Both the position numbers and the translations under genes were made by a program. Source: Oscarella lobularis (Eukaryota; Porifera; Homoscleromorpha; Homosclerophorida; Oscarellidae). From it: 64,000 nucleotides of DNA. The notes under the pieces were generated by a model. The model was given only the letters and a program-made list of their open reading frames with translations, did not search any database and was not told the DNA's origin. Location of the stretch: positions 372,001 to 436,000 of the forward strand of contig NC_089190.1 of the NCBI RefSeq assembly GCF_947507565.1. Direction: 5' to 3'. The stretch's first letter is position 1. Every line of letters begins with the position of its first letter. Below, one piece after another: positions 1 to 11,499 of the stretch.

Positions 1-1053
1 TGAATCATCTTAAGACGGCGCTAAATTTAACATCTGTTGATCGCAATGCGAAGAAGTTCCAACCATCAGATGAATTCTTTCAGCAGGTGACGAGAGATTA
101 GATGTCGATCTAAAATAAACAAATTGTTTCAAAGGTATATGAAGCGCATTTGATGGCGGCAATTTGCGGTCACCTGGGAATTTCTTCCTGCCACGAGCCG
201 TTCAGTATACCAGAGGAGGACCAGGTCCAGTGGCTTCAGAGAACAGCGCAAACTATCTACGAGAAGACCATCAGAGTTCGTGATCCGCCCATCTACGAAG
301 AAGACGACGACGCTGTTTATGCTTACCATCGTACTCTTTTACACATGGGCTACTTGTACGTCAATCTCCGGACCGCAATTAGATGGGAGAATGGTCCCGA
401 AATTATAAGAATGTGGCGTTACTGGCTGCCACTATTTCTGGGAGCGGGAAAAGTAAATTATTCATCTGAAGCAGCTAATTTCTTAGCTAACCTCGCCGCT
501 GATTGGAGCCCGGAAATGTGCTACATACACACACATCATAGAACGGTGAATTCAAGTGGAAAAGTTGCGCACGGAAAGCCGATTGACCAATTGGTCGAGC
601 ATTACAACCTGTGAGTAGAATGTGTAATTCTACCCTATTCCTCAAATTTATTCTTACTTTCTCTCTTCCAGCATTTTGAAGAACGCTGTACGCTCAAGCG
701 GCGCAAACCTAACAAAAAAACATGTTGCTTTGGTGTCAAAAGTCGCCTTATCACTGGTCGAATTTAGCAAGATGGCAGACAGCATTCTTCAATCCAAGCG
801 GTCACCATCTCATACAACGAGGTCAGGAGCTAGGGACATAGAGCAGATGGTCCAAATACTGCTTGATAACGACATCGCATCGGAGAAAGAAAAACGCAAA
901 ATGAAGGAATCTACAGTTGATCCACGTCGTGAAGGCTTGCAGAAGATAGCTGATGGATGGCTGAGACGCTTTTTGTGTAAAGATGATGTGTCTGTTGAAG
1001 ATTGTGATGACTCTCGCAGGGAGATTAGTGACATTTCTGATCTGATATATTAA
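1..1053 (+). CDS. DUF6589-like protein, 3' end (three exons)
   Basis: The reading frame enters from the left edge. Exons are 3-86, 135-610 and 672-1053. Both introns (48 and 61 bp) have GT-AG borders and keep the frame, joining YEAHLMA to the first exon and HYNL to ILKNAV across the second intron. The middle exon carries the block YWLPLFLGAGKVNYSSEA, then a TH-x-RTVN motif and a GKPIDQLVEHYNL motif, typical of the C-terminal part of DUF6589-like proteins that are multicopy in sponges and cnidarians. Their function is unknown to me; a link to mobile DNA is often suspected from copy number. The last exon is basic and ends in an acidic tail. The stop codon overlaps the stop of the RecQ-like gene on the other strand by 2 bp. 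No frameshift is visible, so this copy may be active. The start lies outside the window. Confidence 0.8.
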
Positions 1054-2610
1054 TCATGTATAACATTCTCAGATTGAGATGGTGCCAAAGGCACTCGATC
1101 CATTACAGCATTTTTATACCGTAGAAGCAGGCCATGAAGCGACAATGCGTACCGCTCCATTATTCCAGGTAAGCATTTTATGTCATCTAATGTGTTAAGA
1201 CTGTCTCTCCGTAGGATGATGTTCCTGAGGGTTGCATTGGTAGCGACAGTTTCGCATCCAAGGCCAATTGGATATTGTGCAGAATGCTCTCTTCGCCAAC
1301 AGGTAAGCATTGTTAACAGCCTCGGACAAATGGGTGATTCGCTGCATATCTGAAGAGGAAAAAATGCTTGTTTAGGAAATGATGCCTTCCTTTCCTTACC
1401 TTCTTTCTCCTAGCCCTCGATGATTCCCTTCCACATTGTTCGCCAGGTCTCCGCTTTTTTGAGAAATGACCATGATAAACAAAGAAGCCGTAAGGGTCGT
1501 CCGGCTCTTCGCTGCAGCTAGAACAGCAGGGAAGTTCTTCTTGACACCCGTCTTCGAATGGGCTGTCTAGTGCGCGAACTAGGGATTTTCGAAAGCACTT
1601 CCTCGTCGCGAGAATACTTCGAACATCCGCATCTACAGACCGAGCTTTCAATTGTCCTGGCCGGAACATGACAATAGCGGTGCTAGGCATAGTGTCCCTG
1701 CCAGCTCTTCCAAACATCTGTACAGACCAGCATTTCGTAAATTTATCAGCTCTTTTGACTTGTTCATTAGGTTACGTACACTTACCTGGAATAACTGGGC
1801 AACAGACGTGGGGATGCCGAAATGAATGACGAGTCTGACGTCGCAAATGTCAATGCCCTGAAGTAGTCAACGTCGTAAACCATTTTTTATTCGGCTAGTG
1901 CAGGACTTTGAATACCATTCCAAAGCCGATTGTCGCTATGACAATTCTCTTCTCGCCGATCCTGAACTCTTTCTCAACGTCTCGTTGTTCGTATGAGCTC
2001 AGAGAGCTGTGGTGTACGCCCACAAATTTATGCCCTCTCATGAGACGCCACAGTGACGACGCCTCTTCTTTTGTCCTCACGAACACGATTGTTTTTGGTA
2101 TAGGCGTCTCATGCGAGTCATCCAAGGCAGATAGAAGAGGAGCCAGTGAAAGCTATATAGTACAGGTCAAAACCCAATTTCAAATACATAGACTCCACCA
2201 ACCGCATCTGTTTTCTTTCTTTGCATAACTGCCATATAGATATTGCTGCGGTTAATAGGCCGCAGCACAAACACAGGATCCTTGAGCCCCACTCTTTGAA
2301 CAATGATATTCATCATAGACTGGGTGGCTGTGGCCGTCAAGACTATGACAGGGCAAGGCGAAAGACATCTGAATTCCAATAGCCTTGCATAGTCCTTCCT
2401 AAAATCGTTACCCCTAAGGATAGAGATAAAGTCTCAGTAACCTGTGCAGAACTGTCCATACCACTCCGCCACACAGTGACACTCGTCAATCGCCTGTAGA
2501 GCAACCCGTTTCTGAAGACCTTCAATCATTACTTTCTTCCAAGATGAAGAAACAGCGCACTCAGGTGACAGGTAAACTGCACGTCAAAGATGCAATAAAA
2601 TCACTATTAA
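1050..2610 (-). CDS. RecQ-like ATP-dependent DNA helicase, 5' truncated
   Basis: Read on the minus strand, successive exons give the core of a superfamily 2 RecQ helicase. Near 2460-2600: a YLSPE block, then the Walker B box AIDECHCVAEW. Near 2190-2385: KDYARL, then motif III LTATAT. Near 1920-2150: motif IV (TIVFVRTKEEA) and IATIGFGM. Near 1787-1860: GIDICDVRLVIHFGIPTS. At 1717: motif VI FGRAGRD. A C-terminal segment with LRNIILRRDSL ends at the stop at 1050. Exons are separated by short introns with usable splice sites and I see no clear frameshift. The first third, with the Walker A (GKS) motif, is missing: immediately upstream (to the right) lies an IS630-like transposase relic, which probably cut or displaced it. 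Such helicases unwind DNA 3' to 5'; here activity is unlikely without the ATP-binding loop unless an exon lies further away. Confidence 0.8.
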
Positions 2611-2613
2611 TTA

Positions 2614-3782
2614 ATGTACGTCCAATTGTCAAATTTACAGTATCGAGCTGAAGTGATGACTTCTGCTGAAAGTGCATCTACCTCTTGCGGATGCAGTGCT
2701 GTAAGGCAGACAATTCAACAGTTTTACGAACGGCGGGATTACCCTACCCTTAGGAATCTCTTGCAGGCACTGAGGGAGAAAGGAGTCTTCCGCGGAGGGC
2801 GGTCGACGCTGTCTCTCCTTCTGAAAAATATGGGCTTCAAGTATTAACAAAGAAACGAAAAGTATAGGTCTACGAAAGAAAAGAAATTGTTGATTAGCGT
2901 TATAAATTTTGGCGGTCAGTAAAGAAATATCAACGAGAAAGGCGACCTCTTATGTACCTTGATGAATCTTTGGCCAATGCACATATTTCCCCAGAGAGAA
3001 TCTGGTTAGACGAATCAGGAAAAGGTGGTTCGAAACGTCCATCGGGGCGAGGACAGAGACTTATCATTCTCAACGCCGGTGATCTCTATTTCATACATGG
3101 ATATACTGACAATTCTGAATTGCTTTCATCGGGTTCGAAGGACGGGTGGATTCCAAATTGTTCGCTGTTTTTCAATCAAAAACAAATAGTGGTGATTACC
3201 ACGACGAGATGAACTCAACTCACTTCAATGAGTGGTTCGAAGTAAAGCTCATCTCCAACTGCCCACCAAACTCTGTCATTATTATGGACAATGCACCATA
3301 TCACATTTCAGTAATCGAAAAAGTGCCAACCAATGAAAAAATTCGTTACAAACGAAATTGCGCGTCGCCACGATCACGCCGTTCTAAGAAGCCCAGTAGC
3401 ACATTGCGAACTTAATCCAATCGAGCTTGCTTGGTCTCAGGTTAAGGGGTATCTACGAAGGCACAATACGACCTTCAAGCTGGCTGATTTGGAACAGCTG
3501 GTGCCTGCAAGCTTCGCCGCCGTTCTACCGGCTATGTGGGAAGCATTTTGCCGGCACACGGAAAGCGAAGAAGAACGATTCTGGGTTGTTGACGGTCTCC
3601 AGGAAGAAGCGGTTGAGGACAATATTATTCAGATCAACGTCGACAAAGACAAAACCGTCTCCGAAGGCGAAGAGGACCCCGCGGGCTTACCTGAGAGCGA
3701 AAGCAATAGTTCCGAAGACGATCGCGACGAGAACGACGACATGTTATTGATTCAAGATCGAGTTATAGACACGTCATTGTAA
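2614..3782 (+). pseudogene. IS630/Tc1-like transposase relic (DDE_3 type)
   Basis: Four overlapping pieces in different frames make one transposase. An N-terminal helix-turn-helix part (2614-2847) contains IQQFYERRDYPTLRNLLQAL. From about 2950 a catalytic domain starts with WLDESGKGG (first Asp). The frame shifts near 3146, continues with SKTNSGDYHDEMNS and IIMDNAPYH (second Asp), then shifts again near 3333-3400 to LNPIELAWSQVKG (catalytic Glu). An acidic Ser/Glu-rich tail ends at 3782. At least three frame breaks make it a pseudogene. It sits exactly where the 5' part of the RecQ-like gene should be, so it may mark the break in that gene. I could not find convincing terminal inverted repeats. 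Confidence 0.75.
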
Positions 3783-5348
3783 CTAAGTTAAATTAATGAC
3801 ATAATTAGATCGCGCCCACTCACGCCTCTAATGCGCACGGTACGCTATATCATTTCGTCCGTTTACATAGCGAAAATGCCCTTGTCTTGCGTTTTACAGC
3901 GGTACCAAGGTGGCCGTTGTACGACGATCGTAGCAGAAGTTATTAAGCTTTTCTTATAGGCCAACTGAAGCTGGACAGATAGTAGTTTTGCGTCAACTTT
4001 AGAAGGGCGGTCTATTGATGTACCTCAAAAACGGCGTCTCGCACTAGCCTGTCAACTTCTGTTTGCGTCAAACAAACCTTTGCGAGCTTATTCCACTTGT
4101 CGCAGGCATTTGTGAACGGAGCTACGTGCTGATTTTGGCGTATGTTCTGACAGAACGTTTTAAATCTCTGACAATTTGTGGATGAACGTCTTGCATGAGT
4201 AGCAGTTATAATTGTACGGGAATCTTTTGGAGACCGGACTCTACGCACATTTCGTGCGCACAGTGTACGTGCCAACTATGATTCTGAGCCGATCAGCGTT
4301 CACCATGACGGACAAAGAATTGCGCTCTTTAGGGGCGAAATTATATCAAGATGGGTGAAAGTCAGTTTACAGCCGCTCTGCTCGTTGCCCTGTTCAAGGT
4401 TCGCCCAACACCATTGCTGCACTATAACACATATCACGGTCAGGTTATCGACATAACTCTTCATCTTACGGACACGTTCTGCGGCAGGGTCGAGTTTCCC
4501 GACGTTGCGGGATCATTTGATCTGTCCGAAGTGCGTTTGGATGAGCGATCACAGGCGCAATGACAAGGCGGCCAACGTTTGTCTTCAAAGGTAAGCGCCC
4601 GTCGCGCAAAGGAAAAGAGAACGGGCACGAACACTCTCGTCGTGCGCGGCGCAAGAGTCAAACGCGGTAAAGTCTCTCCCCTGCAGACGCAATGTCATAT
4701 CTCTGTCAACGAAGACACGGCAAACGTTCGATACATCACTGAATAGGTTCGGCCGGCATTTGGAATGAACACTCTTGTTATCCTTAGCAACAATGGCTTT
4801 GGAATTGTAGGTATACCTGGCACTCGCCGTAAGCCTTTGATAAATATCAGAATTTTAGAATAGATATTTCATATGGCTAAGGGCTTGCGTTCTTGGGTAC
4901 ACCGGCGCGAAATACATTTGCTGCTCCTGAGGAGAACCTTCTCTTCATTTCGTCCTCTGACAGCGAGAAAGAATCAGGCTTGCAGACACTGACCTTGCAG
5001 TCACAGAACCAAACCTCCAATTCCTAGATCCCCTCTTCCATTGAGTGCGGCTCCATGATTATTATTCTAATAATCAATACAAATTAATAATTTGTAAATT
5101 TTTTTTAAAAATAAAAACTTATTTACATTTATTTAGTTGCAGCCAAAAGACGCCGCTCTCACTCTGGACACATCTCTCTCTAGGTGTCCGATTTTTTCAT
5201 TCCGGCTCCAAGCCCGATCGTGTTGCGTTTGTCAAATTGGCCTCTTTCGCTGACAAAAGCAACCGATTGACCGTCTGTGACCGCTTCATCCGTAATTCTA
5301 GCTAAAGAAGTATATTCATTGGTGGAAGCGCACTTCTTCAAAGAAGAG
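3783..5348. other. Intergenic stretch without a recognised gene
   Basis: Two short open frames (4012-4275 on the minus strand, 87 codons; 4351-4563 on the plus strand, 70 codons) have no motif I recognise. A plus-strand frame around 5140-5304 follows a plausible splice acceptor but is also unrecognised. No terminal repeats were seen. Confidence 0.4.
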
Positions 5349-5672
5349 TACAGTGCTACGTCGATTATCCGAACCCCTATGGTTCTTGGGGTGTTCGGAT
5401 AATCGATTTTTCGGATAATCGATCCGAATATTTAGTTAATAAATAAACGAGTTTTAAATTGTTTTAACTTTGCAAGATTTAAGAGAAACTAATATAGGAG
5501 CAAATCGTTTGTCACTTTTTGATCTTTTCCCTATTTACAACGTTATTTTAACAACTCGCGTTAAAATGACGTTGGTTTTGATGACGTGTAACACGTCGCG
5601 TGTCATTAAAATTGATTACGGATAATCGATAATTTTGATAGTCAACGTTTGGATAATCGACGATGTACTGTA
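5349..5672. mobile_element. Pogo/Tigger-type MITE with TA target duplication
   Basis: The left end reads TACAGTGCTACGTCGATTAT and the reverse complement of the right end reads TACAGTACATCGTCGATTAT, giving terminal inverted repeats of about 26 bp that continue into TCCGAAC / TCCAAAC. TA dinucleotides flank both ends, as expected for the pogo/Tigger branch of Tc1-mariner. The left arm also contains a second, internal palindrome of the TCGATTATCCGAAC motif. Length is about 320 bp with no coding capacity, so it would be moved by a transposase encoded elsewhere. Confidence 0.75.
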
Positions 5673-6177
5673 TTTCCATTGGAAGAAGTGTAGTGATCTT
5701 TGCCTGTCCCTAGTGGACATTGTGGGCGATAATTTTGACGCCAGTACAGAAGTTTTGTATGAGAGATTGCGATAATTTTGTGGTATTAGAAAGTTTTTGT
5801 GTGAGATGTTAAGTTCTACTTGAGCAACAAATGTTGAAATTAAATTTTCTGTTTTTATTTTCTTGTGAATAGATAATCTGTTCTCCTTTTTGACAAGTGT
5901 TTTAAAGGCGACGAATTCCACATCGAAAAGGAGTTCCCGATGGAGATGCCAGGCGATCAATCAGATGCACTTGCAGATATTGAGGTGTTGCATAAGAAGA
6001 CGGAAACGCAAAATCTTATTTTTAAAATCAAGAGGAATTCAGATATTTATGCTATGGATATGAAGACAAAAACGCCAATTCGTATTCTTTTAATCAAGAG
6101 GAGTTCAGGCGCCAAGTTAGTTAGAGGTTGCTGCTCTCCAAATTGCCAGGGATATTATGCATCTGCTTCTTGTTGTT
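5673..6177. other. No recognised gene
   Basis: The stretch is AT-rich. A frame at 5940-6236 on the plus strand (98 codons) has no family motif. It contains two similar 25-30 bp passages (around 6018-6042 and 6085-6110, both including ATCAAGAGGA), perhaps a diverged duplication. Confidence 0.3.
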
Positions 6178-6417
6178 TCACCTGTAATGTGCATCTTTTA
6201 AGCCGTTCGTCTTGTAGCCACGACCACTTGCTTTAGAATTGCAAAGACTGCGAATGTTAAGGCAATCAAATGCTTTATTGAATATCCTGCAAAAAAAAGA
6301 CGTTGCCGCCAAGTCAACCGCCATACGAAAGTATGACGTCAGTTGAACGTGTTCCAGTTTGAAATGCTTAAGGAGGGAGACCAGCTGCTGTTTCTTGCGT
6401 CTTTGTGTATAAATCAA
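6178..6417 (-). pseudogene. P-element/THAP9-like transposase fragment
   Basis: The translated minus strand carries LEHVQLTSYFRMAVDLAA, closely matching LEHVELTSYSRMRVDLAA in the P-element-like gene at 59.9 kb of this window, followed by KAFDCLNIRS, which matches KAFDCLNSRS near 59.7 kb. The two blocks are separated here by about 10 residues; in the other copy they are on separate exons with more sequence between. It is therefore a small, internally deleted relic. P-element transposases cut and paste DNA using GTP as cofactor; this fragment has no function by itself. Confidence 0.6.
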
Positions 6418-6617
6418 GATTATTCTGCCATGTTATCTATTCATCGTTCATCTAGGTCCATATGATGTTAGGTACTTTTTCAAACTGTTTTATAACTTTC
6501 ATAGATCTTTTTTCTACTTGGGAAAGAGTGTGACAAGCAATTTCGTGACAGTAAATTAAATGAAGGGCTGAGTGCAAAAGGGCCTAAGCGCCATATTGTA
6601 CAAAATTCAGTTAACTG

Positions 6618-6675
6618 CCGGAAAGTATAGTTTAGACGTCGGAGATCCGGAAAGTATAGTTTAGACGTCGGAGAT
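6618..6675. repeat. Perfect tandem duplication of a 29-bp unit
   Basis: Two identical, adjacent 29-bp copies start with CCGGAAAGTATAGTTTAG and end with GTCGGAGAT. They lie just upstream of the DUF7869-like pseudogene. Confidence 0.9.
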
Positions 6676-6746
6676 TCATGTGTTAATTAAAGTTCTATCC
6701 GTAAAGGATTAACGGAGATATAGCAGGTTTTCTTCTGAAAGACCAC

Positions 6747-8600
6747 TTGACGCTTATCGCAATTTACTTCACACTCGTACTTACAATGGATGTCACTGAA
6801 GAAAGCCAGAGAAAGGGAAGAAAGCGTTTGCGACAGCTTGACAAGTGGACTAGGAACAAAAACAAGAAGCTGAAAGTTTCCGGTAAAGAATACGTCGATT
6901 CTAAAGGGAGAATCGTTAAGAAAACGACGATGAGAGCTATAACGTGCCGCTGCAGCTACTGTTGCCATCGAAATGTATCGTCTGAAGAAGCGGAGCAAAT
7001 TTTTAAGGCTTTCTATAATTCAGAAAGCTGCGATCTGCAAAATATTTACCTAGAAGGTCAGATCAACGTAAAGCCAGTCGTCCGAACGCGAGTGCGTGAA
7101 ATTTCTCGAAGACAACATTCTTTCGAATACCACCTGCGTTTGCAGAACGGAACGTGTATTCAAGTTCGCCGAAAATCTTTCTGTGCAGTTCACTGGATCA
7201 ATCCGAAAAGAGTTCGAGTACTTCAAAACAAGATGACATCTGGAGAAATCGTCCCTGTTGAAAGAGGAAAATACGCTCCTCGTCCAAATGCCATTCCTGC
7301 CGACGTGATAGAAAAAGTAAAGCAGCATAATGAAAGTTTTCCTCGTCAGCGAAGCCACTACTCTATATCAGAGAATCTGCACCGTGAACACCTTCCTGAG
7401 AATTTTAGCATTGCTGAAATGTACAGGCTTTACGTCAAGAAATATCAACCTGCAAGGCGTCGAACTCTAAGAAGCACTCAAGAAACCCCGCTGGCTTCAG
7501 AATGGATGTATAGGAAGATTTTTAATGAGCAGTTTAATCTTTCCTTTGGATTTCCAAGATCAGACACTTGCGGAAAATGCGACTATTTGAATAATGCAGC
7601 TGCTAACCTTCAAATCACAAGTGAGGAAAATGATATTTTTATAGCTCAACTTGCAGAGCATCAAAAATTAGCTGGAGAGGATACCTTAGTCTAAAGAAGG
7701 ATACCGACAACTCTAGAAAACCAGAGTCAGAAGCGTTAGTCCTAACGTTTGACATGATGCAGAATTCGCCTGTTCCATCAATGACTCATTCAGCAATGTA
7801 CAATCTTCGGCAGCTCTACGTATTCGTACTGGGAATTCACCATACGAGTGATGACTCTGCTTATCTTTACGCATGGAATGAATCTACAGCAGGTAAAGGT
7901 CCTGATGAAATAGCATCTTGTTTGTCCAACCACGTTTCTGCGCGGGTTAAAGACGCTCGATACCTAATTTGTTACTCCGATAGCTGTTTTGGCCAACAAA
8001 ATTCGTCATGATGAGCCTGTTCAATACATTGATACACAAAGAGAGTTTATCAAGAATTGATCACAAATTTCTTGTCAGGGAGCATACGTATCTTCCAAAT
8101 CACAGAGATTTTGGCCACATTTCAAAAAGAAAAATAGGATCAATATCTTATGCGCCTTCCCACTATATCGAATTTCTCCGGAACGCCAGACCGCTCAAAC
8201 CGTTCACTGTGATTAAAATGAAGGCTGAACCGTATGAGTGGAAACTTTTGCGGATAACAAATTTCGCGGATTCACGTTTTCTAGATTTTCGCAGTAAATA
8301 TTTTTGCAGAAAGAGACTTTTACATGTACTTTTAGTGTGTTTCACGATTTCTGCGGAGATTAAATTTCGCGGTTAACTCAAAATCCGCGAAATCCGCGAA
8401 ATTTGTTACCCGCAAAGTTTCTACTCATACGGTATTCTCGAACAGTCGCCCCTGACGCGTCAATAAACTGACAGAAAAAAGAGTCTCAACGGAGAAGCTG
8501 TTCTGAAAAGCAAAGCTCTTTGGATTAATTATGAAGAGGGCGCAGAGGTGGTAGATGGAAAAATAACTGTGAAGTATCCTGGCGTTATTTTGGCTACGAT
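6747..8600 (+). pseudogene. DUF7869-like protein, frameshifted and split by a MITE
   Basis: The first frame (6747-7694; a second possible start at 6786) begins with a Lys/Arg-rich N-terminus and a CRCSYCCH cysteine cluster, followed by SDTCGKCDYL near residue 275. The frame then shifts near 7690 into a segment with LTFDMMQNSPVP and YLYAWNES, and shifts again at about 8008 (MMSLFNTL, then HTYLPNHRDFGHI). This order matches the large DUF7869-type family, multicopy in many invertebrates and probably transposon-derived; the acidic residues in LTFDM and the CYSDSCFGQQN block look like an RNase H-like fold, which is an inference. Coding stops at 8229 where a 205-bp MITE is inserted. Beyond it a short frame (SLNGEAVLKSKALW) resembles the C-terminus. 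Two frameshifts plus the insertion make it a pseudogene. Confidence 0.6.
8229..8433. mobile_element. 205-bp MITE inside the DUF7869-like pseudogene
   Basis: The left end ACCGTATGAGTGGAAACTTT and the reverse complement of the right end ACCGTATGAGTAGAAACTTT continue into GCGGATAACAAATTTCGCGG and GCGGGTAACAAATTTCGCGG, giving inverted repeats of about 42 bp. The middle is AT-rich and non-coding. No clear target-site duplication was found, so the superfamily is undetermined. Confidence 0.8.
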
Positions 8601-8619
8601 GTAGCTACTCAGAAGAAGA

Positions 8620-9780
8620 ACCGTGAACAAAAATTGGCATTTGAAAGAGAGGGAAAAGAGTGCCTGTGAAGATCCCGCGACAATTACCGCAGAAGTATCC
8701 CGCAGGGAAACCAATGAGTCTGCCACAAACTCCAGAAACTCCAGACGCTGTGTCGCTTTCAGGATTGACTTCGCTGTATTGATCAAAAACCCCAAGGCAG
8801 TGAGAGTTTTCAACAGCAAAGAAGAATGACAGTCTATTTCTTCCTGAAATGACGCCAACAGCAGGATATCGTCGAGGTATATGATCATCCGCAGGCCTTT
8901 CGCTCGAAGGGCGGCTGCCGCCGGACGCAGCAGTTCTGTGAAAACTCTGTGGGCGGAAGCGAGGCCAAACGAAAAGAGCGGAACTGGTACGTCTTGTATT
9001 TCTACAGAAAGCCCAGAAATTTCTGCGCTTTGCTGTCTATCGCCACCGAGAAATAGGCACCCTTGAGATCGACTTTGGCCATTAGGTCTCCTTGATGGAG
9101 AAGGTTGCGCAGAAGGCGAATACCTTCCATTTTGAAATGCTCGTACGACAAGAACGCGTTCAGTGGTCGTAGATTGATTACCGGTCTCCAGTCCCCTCTC
9201 TTCTTCGGGACCACGAACATCTTGCTAAGGAATCTCGGCGAGTTTGGAAAGACGGGATATATTGCCCTTTTCTCGAGCATGTTGCTGATCTCCTGTGTCA
9301 GCGCCAAAGCTTCGGTTGGTGTTAGGCTTCGTTAACGAGGTGGATGATGCTGAACCGCTTGGTGTGCAAAGGCCAGACGATAACCTTGAATCGCTTCTAG
9401 AACCGAATCGTCGTGTGCAATCACACGCCAGTTGTGAATGAAGTGGGGAAGGTGAGCTGCAATAGGCAGATCCTTCCAAAACAAAGGAATTTTTATCAAA
9501 GGGTCGACGAGGTGCTTTAGGTAAGACGACAAGGTCACTTCCAGCTGCTGAATTACTGCAAAAGTTGTGAAAGACGTTACCGTTGACTGTCGTCCCGCTT
9601 GATACGGGACTGCTGGTTCCGGGATGCATTGAATCCCTCATTGCACCGAGGACCGGGATGTGTTGACCATTCCGGTTTTCTCCCTTGGAACTGAAAAGAC
9701 CGGTCGTGGTAACGATCCCGGCTGAAGCCCGGTCGGCGCTCTCCAGACGGGCCGCTCTGAAAAGACTGGAACATCGGTTT
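8620..9780 (-). pseudogene. DIRS/Ngaro-like reverse transcriptase fragment
   Basis: On the minus strand, pieces in several frames run in order. A basic Gly/Arg-rich region (9577-9774) comes first. A linker with WRVIAHDDSVLEAIQGYRLAF near 9400 follows. The reverse transcriptase then starts with FVVPKKRGDWRPVINLRPLN near 9200, continues with KVDLKGAYFSVAI near 9070 and the active site IIYLDDILLLA at 8880, and ends in GFLINTAKSIL and RLEFLEFVADSL. The linker and the fingers/palm wording fit tyrosine-recombinase (DIRS-type) retroelements rather than gypsy. The frame shifts several times and both ends are missing, including RNase H and the recombinase. The left border abuts the tail of the DUF7869-like pseudogene. 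Confidence 0.65.
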
Positions 9781-9905
9781 CTTTGGGATAGAGGATGTCT
9801 CTGATTTCTTCTAAGGATTCTTGTGAAACATCTTCACCGCTTTAGAAAGCGAAGTGTTTCGATATCATTAACTGCCGCTTCATTATCGATGAATTTTTTA
9901 GGTCA

Positions 9906-10719
9906 GTGATCTCTTATAGGAGAACTTGGGGCGTTAGCCCCGATGAAATTGTTAACATGGATCAAACTATGGTAACGTTTGACATGCCATCCAGAGGAAC
10001 TAGTGCGATACGAGGTCAGAAAACAATCCGAATCAAGACGACCACCGCCGAAAAGAAAGGTTCTACAGTCACTTTAGCAGCAACAGCAAGTGGATAAAAA
10101 TTCCCATACTTTTTAATTTGCAAAGACAAAAACGGCAAGCTAGGTGACACAGTAGGGAAATCTTTTAGGATTCCGGATAATGCTCGTGTCAAAGCAAGCA
10201 AGAATGGTAGGATAACAAGCGAAATATTTCATACGTGGCTTAGAACAACGTATGGAAAGAAACCAGATCGCCGTTTACTCATTTTTGACAAATACTGCCC
10301 ACACCAATCGAAAGAGAGCGGGCAGATTATGATCAAAGAATGCAATTCCGATGTAATGTTAATTCCAGGAGGCTGTACTTCAATTTTCAAGCCAATGGAT
10401 TGTTGCCTCAATACGCCTTTTAAAAAGCATGTTCGAAACTTGTGGAGCTCCTGGATCAAAAACAGTGGAGGTGAAAACACTTGACGTGTCAACTTAAAAC
10501 AGCCTTCAAGGCAAAACGTCATTGATTAGGTCTCGGCTACATTGAGGCAAATATCTGATGCCATTATTGTCAAATCTTCTCGTGTTTGCGGAATTTCCAT
10601 CGCTTTAGACGGAAGAGAAGATGAATACGTCAACGATGTTCTAGTCATTGAAGAAAATGATGAAAAAAATCCGGATGAAGAAGACAGGGAATCAGTGTCC
10701 AGTTCCAATTTAGAGTAAT
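9906..10719 (+). pseudogene. Pogo-like (DDE_1) transposase, 5' truncated
   Basis: The catalytic core is recognisable: NMDQTMVTFDMPSRGT holds the first Asp, LLIFDKYCPH the second, and IFKPMDCCLN the third, the DDD triad expected of pogo/Tigger enzymes. There is an in-frame TAA at 10095-10097 between ATASG and KFPYFLICKDK. Another stop falls after SGGENT near 10482. A final acidic segment (10540-10719) contains SSRVCGISIALDGREDEYVND, typical of the pogo C-terminus. The DNA-binding N-terminus is missing; the DIRS-like fragment lies directly to its left and may have replaced it. It cannot encode a working enzyme. Confidence 0.75.
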
Positions 10720-10911
10720 GCTGAAGAAATCGGTTTTTTGGTGACTTAGAAGACTAGCGCCGAAACTGTACGTTTCATTTCAAGCATTAACGGGTTCCTG
10801 AATAAAACAGTTCATCACATAGGCGTTCCCTACGTGAATGGTTTGCACAAACACATAGTAAGCGCCCACTCCCCTCTTTTGGACCAGTCCTACAACGCCC
10901 ATGGGCGTTTA

Positions 10912-11384
10912 CTAGTCTCGCGTAGCCAGACACTCCCCTTCGTGTTGATATCCACGCCGGGAGAGGGTCTGGCGACATCCCTTTGATGTCGCTGTGTTCC
11001 GCTGCCCCAATTATCGAGGGGGATAATTGGCAGTCACATGTCGCTTTGCCATAGCGTGTCGCACGCCAACGTTAGTCTTACGGTAGATAAGAATCTCGTC
11101 GGTTTTGCACGTCGAGGTTCGCGCGGAAGGCATCCGCGTCTGGTCTGAGCCTGGCTTCCGCGCAAACCTCGACCTACGAAACCGACGAGATTCTGATCCT
11201 ACCGTAAGACTAACGTTGCTACCACGTCGCGTGCGACATCCTATGGCAACGCGACATGTGACTACCAATTATCCCCCTCGATAATATGGGCAGCGGAACA
11301 CAGCGACATCAAAGGGATGTCACCAGACCCTCTCCCGGCGTGGATATCAACACGAAGGGGGAGTTTCTGGCTACGCGAGACTAG
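10912..11384. mobile_element. Fold-back element with about 220-bp inverted arms
   Basis: The left arm starts CTAGTCTCGCGTAGCCAGAC and the right arm ends with its near-perfect inverse. The similarity extends through matching blocks such as TGATATCCACGCCGGGAGAG, CATCCCTTTGATGTCGCTGT, the ATTATCGAGGGGGATAATTG hairpin and TTAGTCTTACGGTA, leaving only a short spacer around 11140. Flanks read GCGTTTA on the left and GCATTTA on the right, a possible 7-bp target duplication with one mismatch. There is no coding capacity. Long arms of this kind suggest a MULE-type or fold-back non-autonomous transposon. Confidence 0.8.
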
Positions 11385-11499
11385 GCATTTACTCCGTAGT
11401 TTACGGTATTACCGCTCGAGGCGTTTCCAACACACTCGAGGAAAGTGATCGACACGCCGCAGCTAGAAAATTTTTTACCGACCGCCGAACAGCGCTTTA

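Noticed and set aside
5616-5960. 114-codon minus-strand frame
   Set aside because: Begins outside and runs into the end of the pogo-type MITE; composition is AT-driven.
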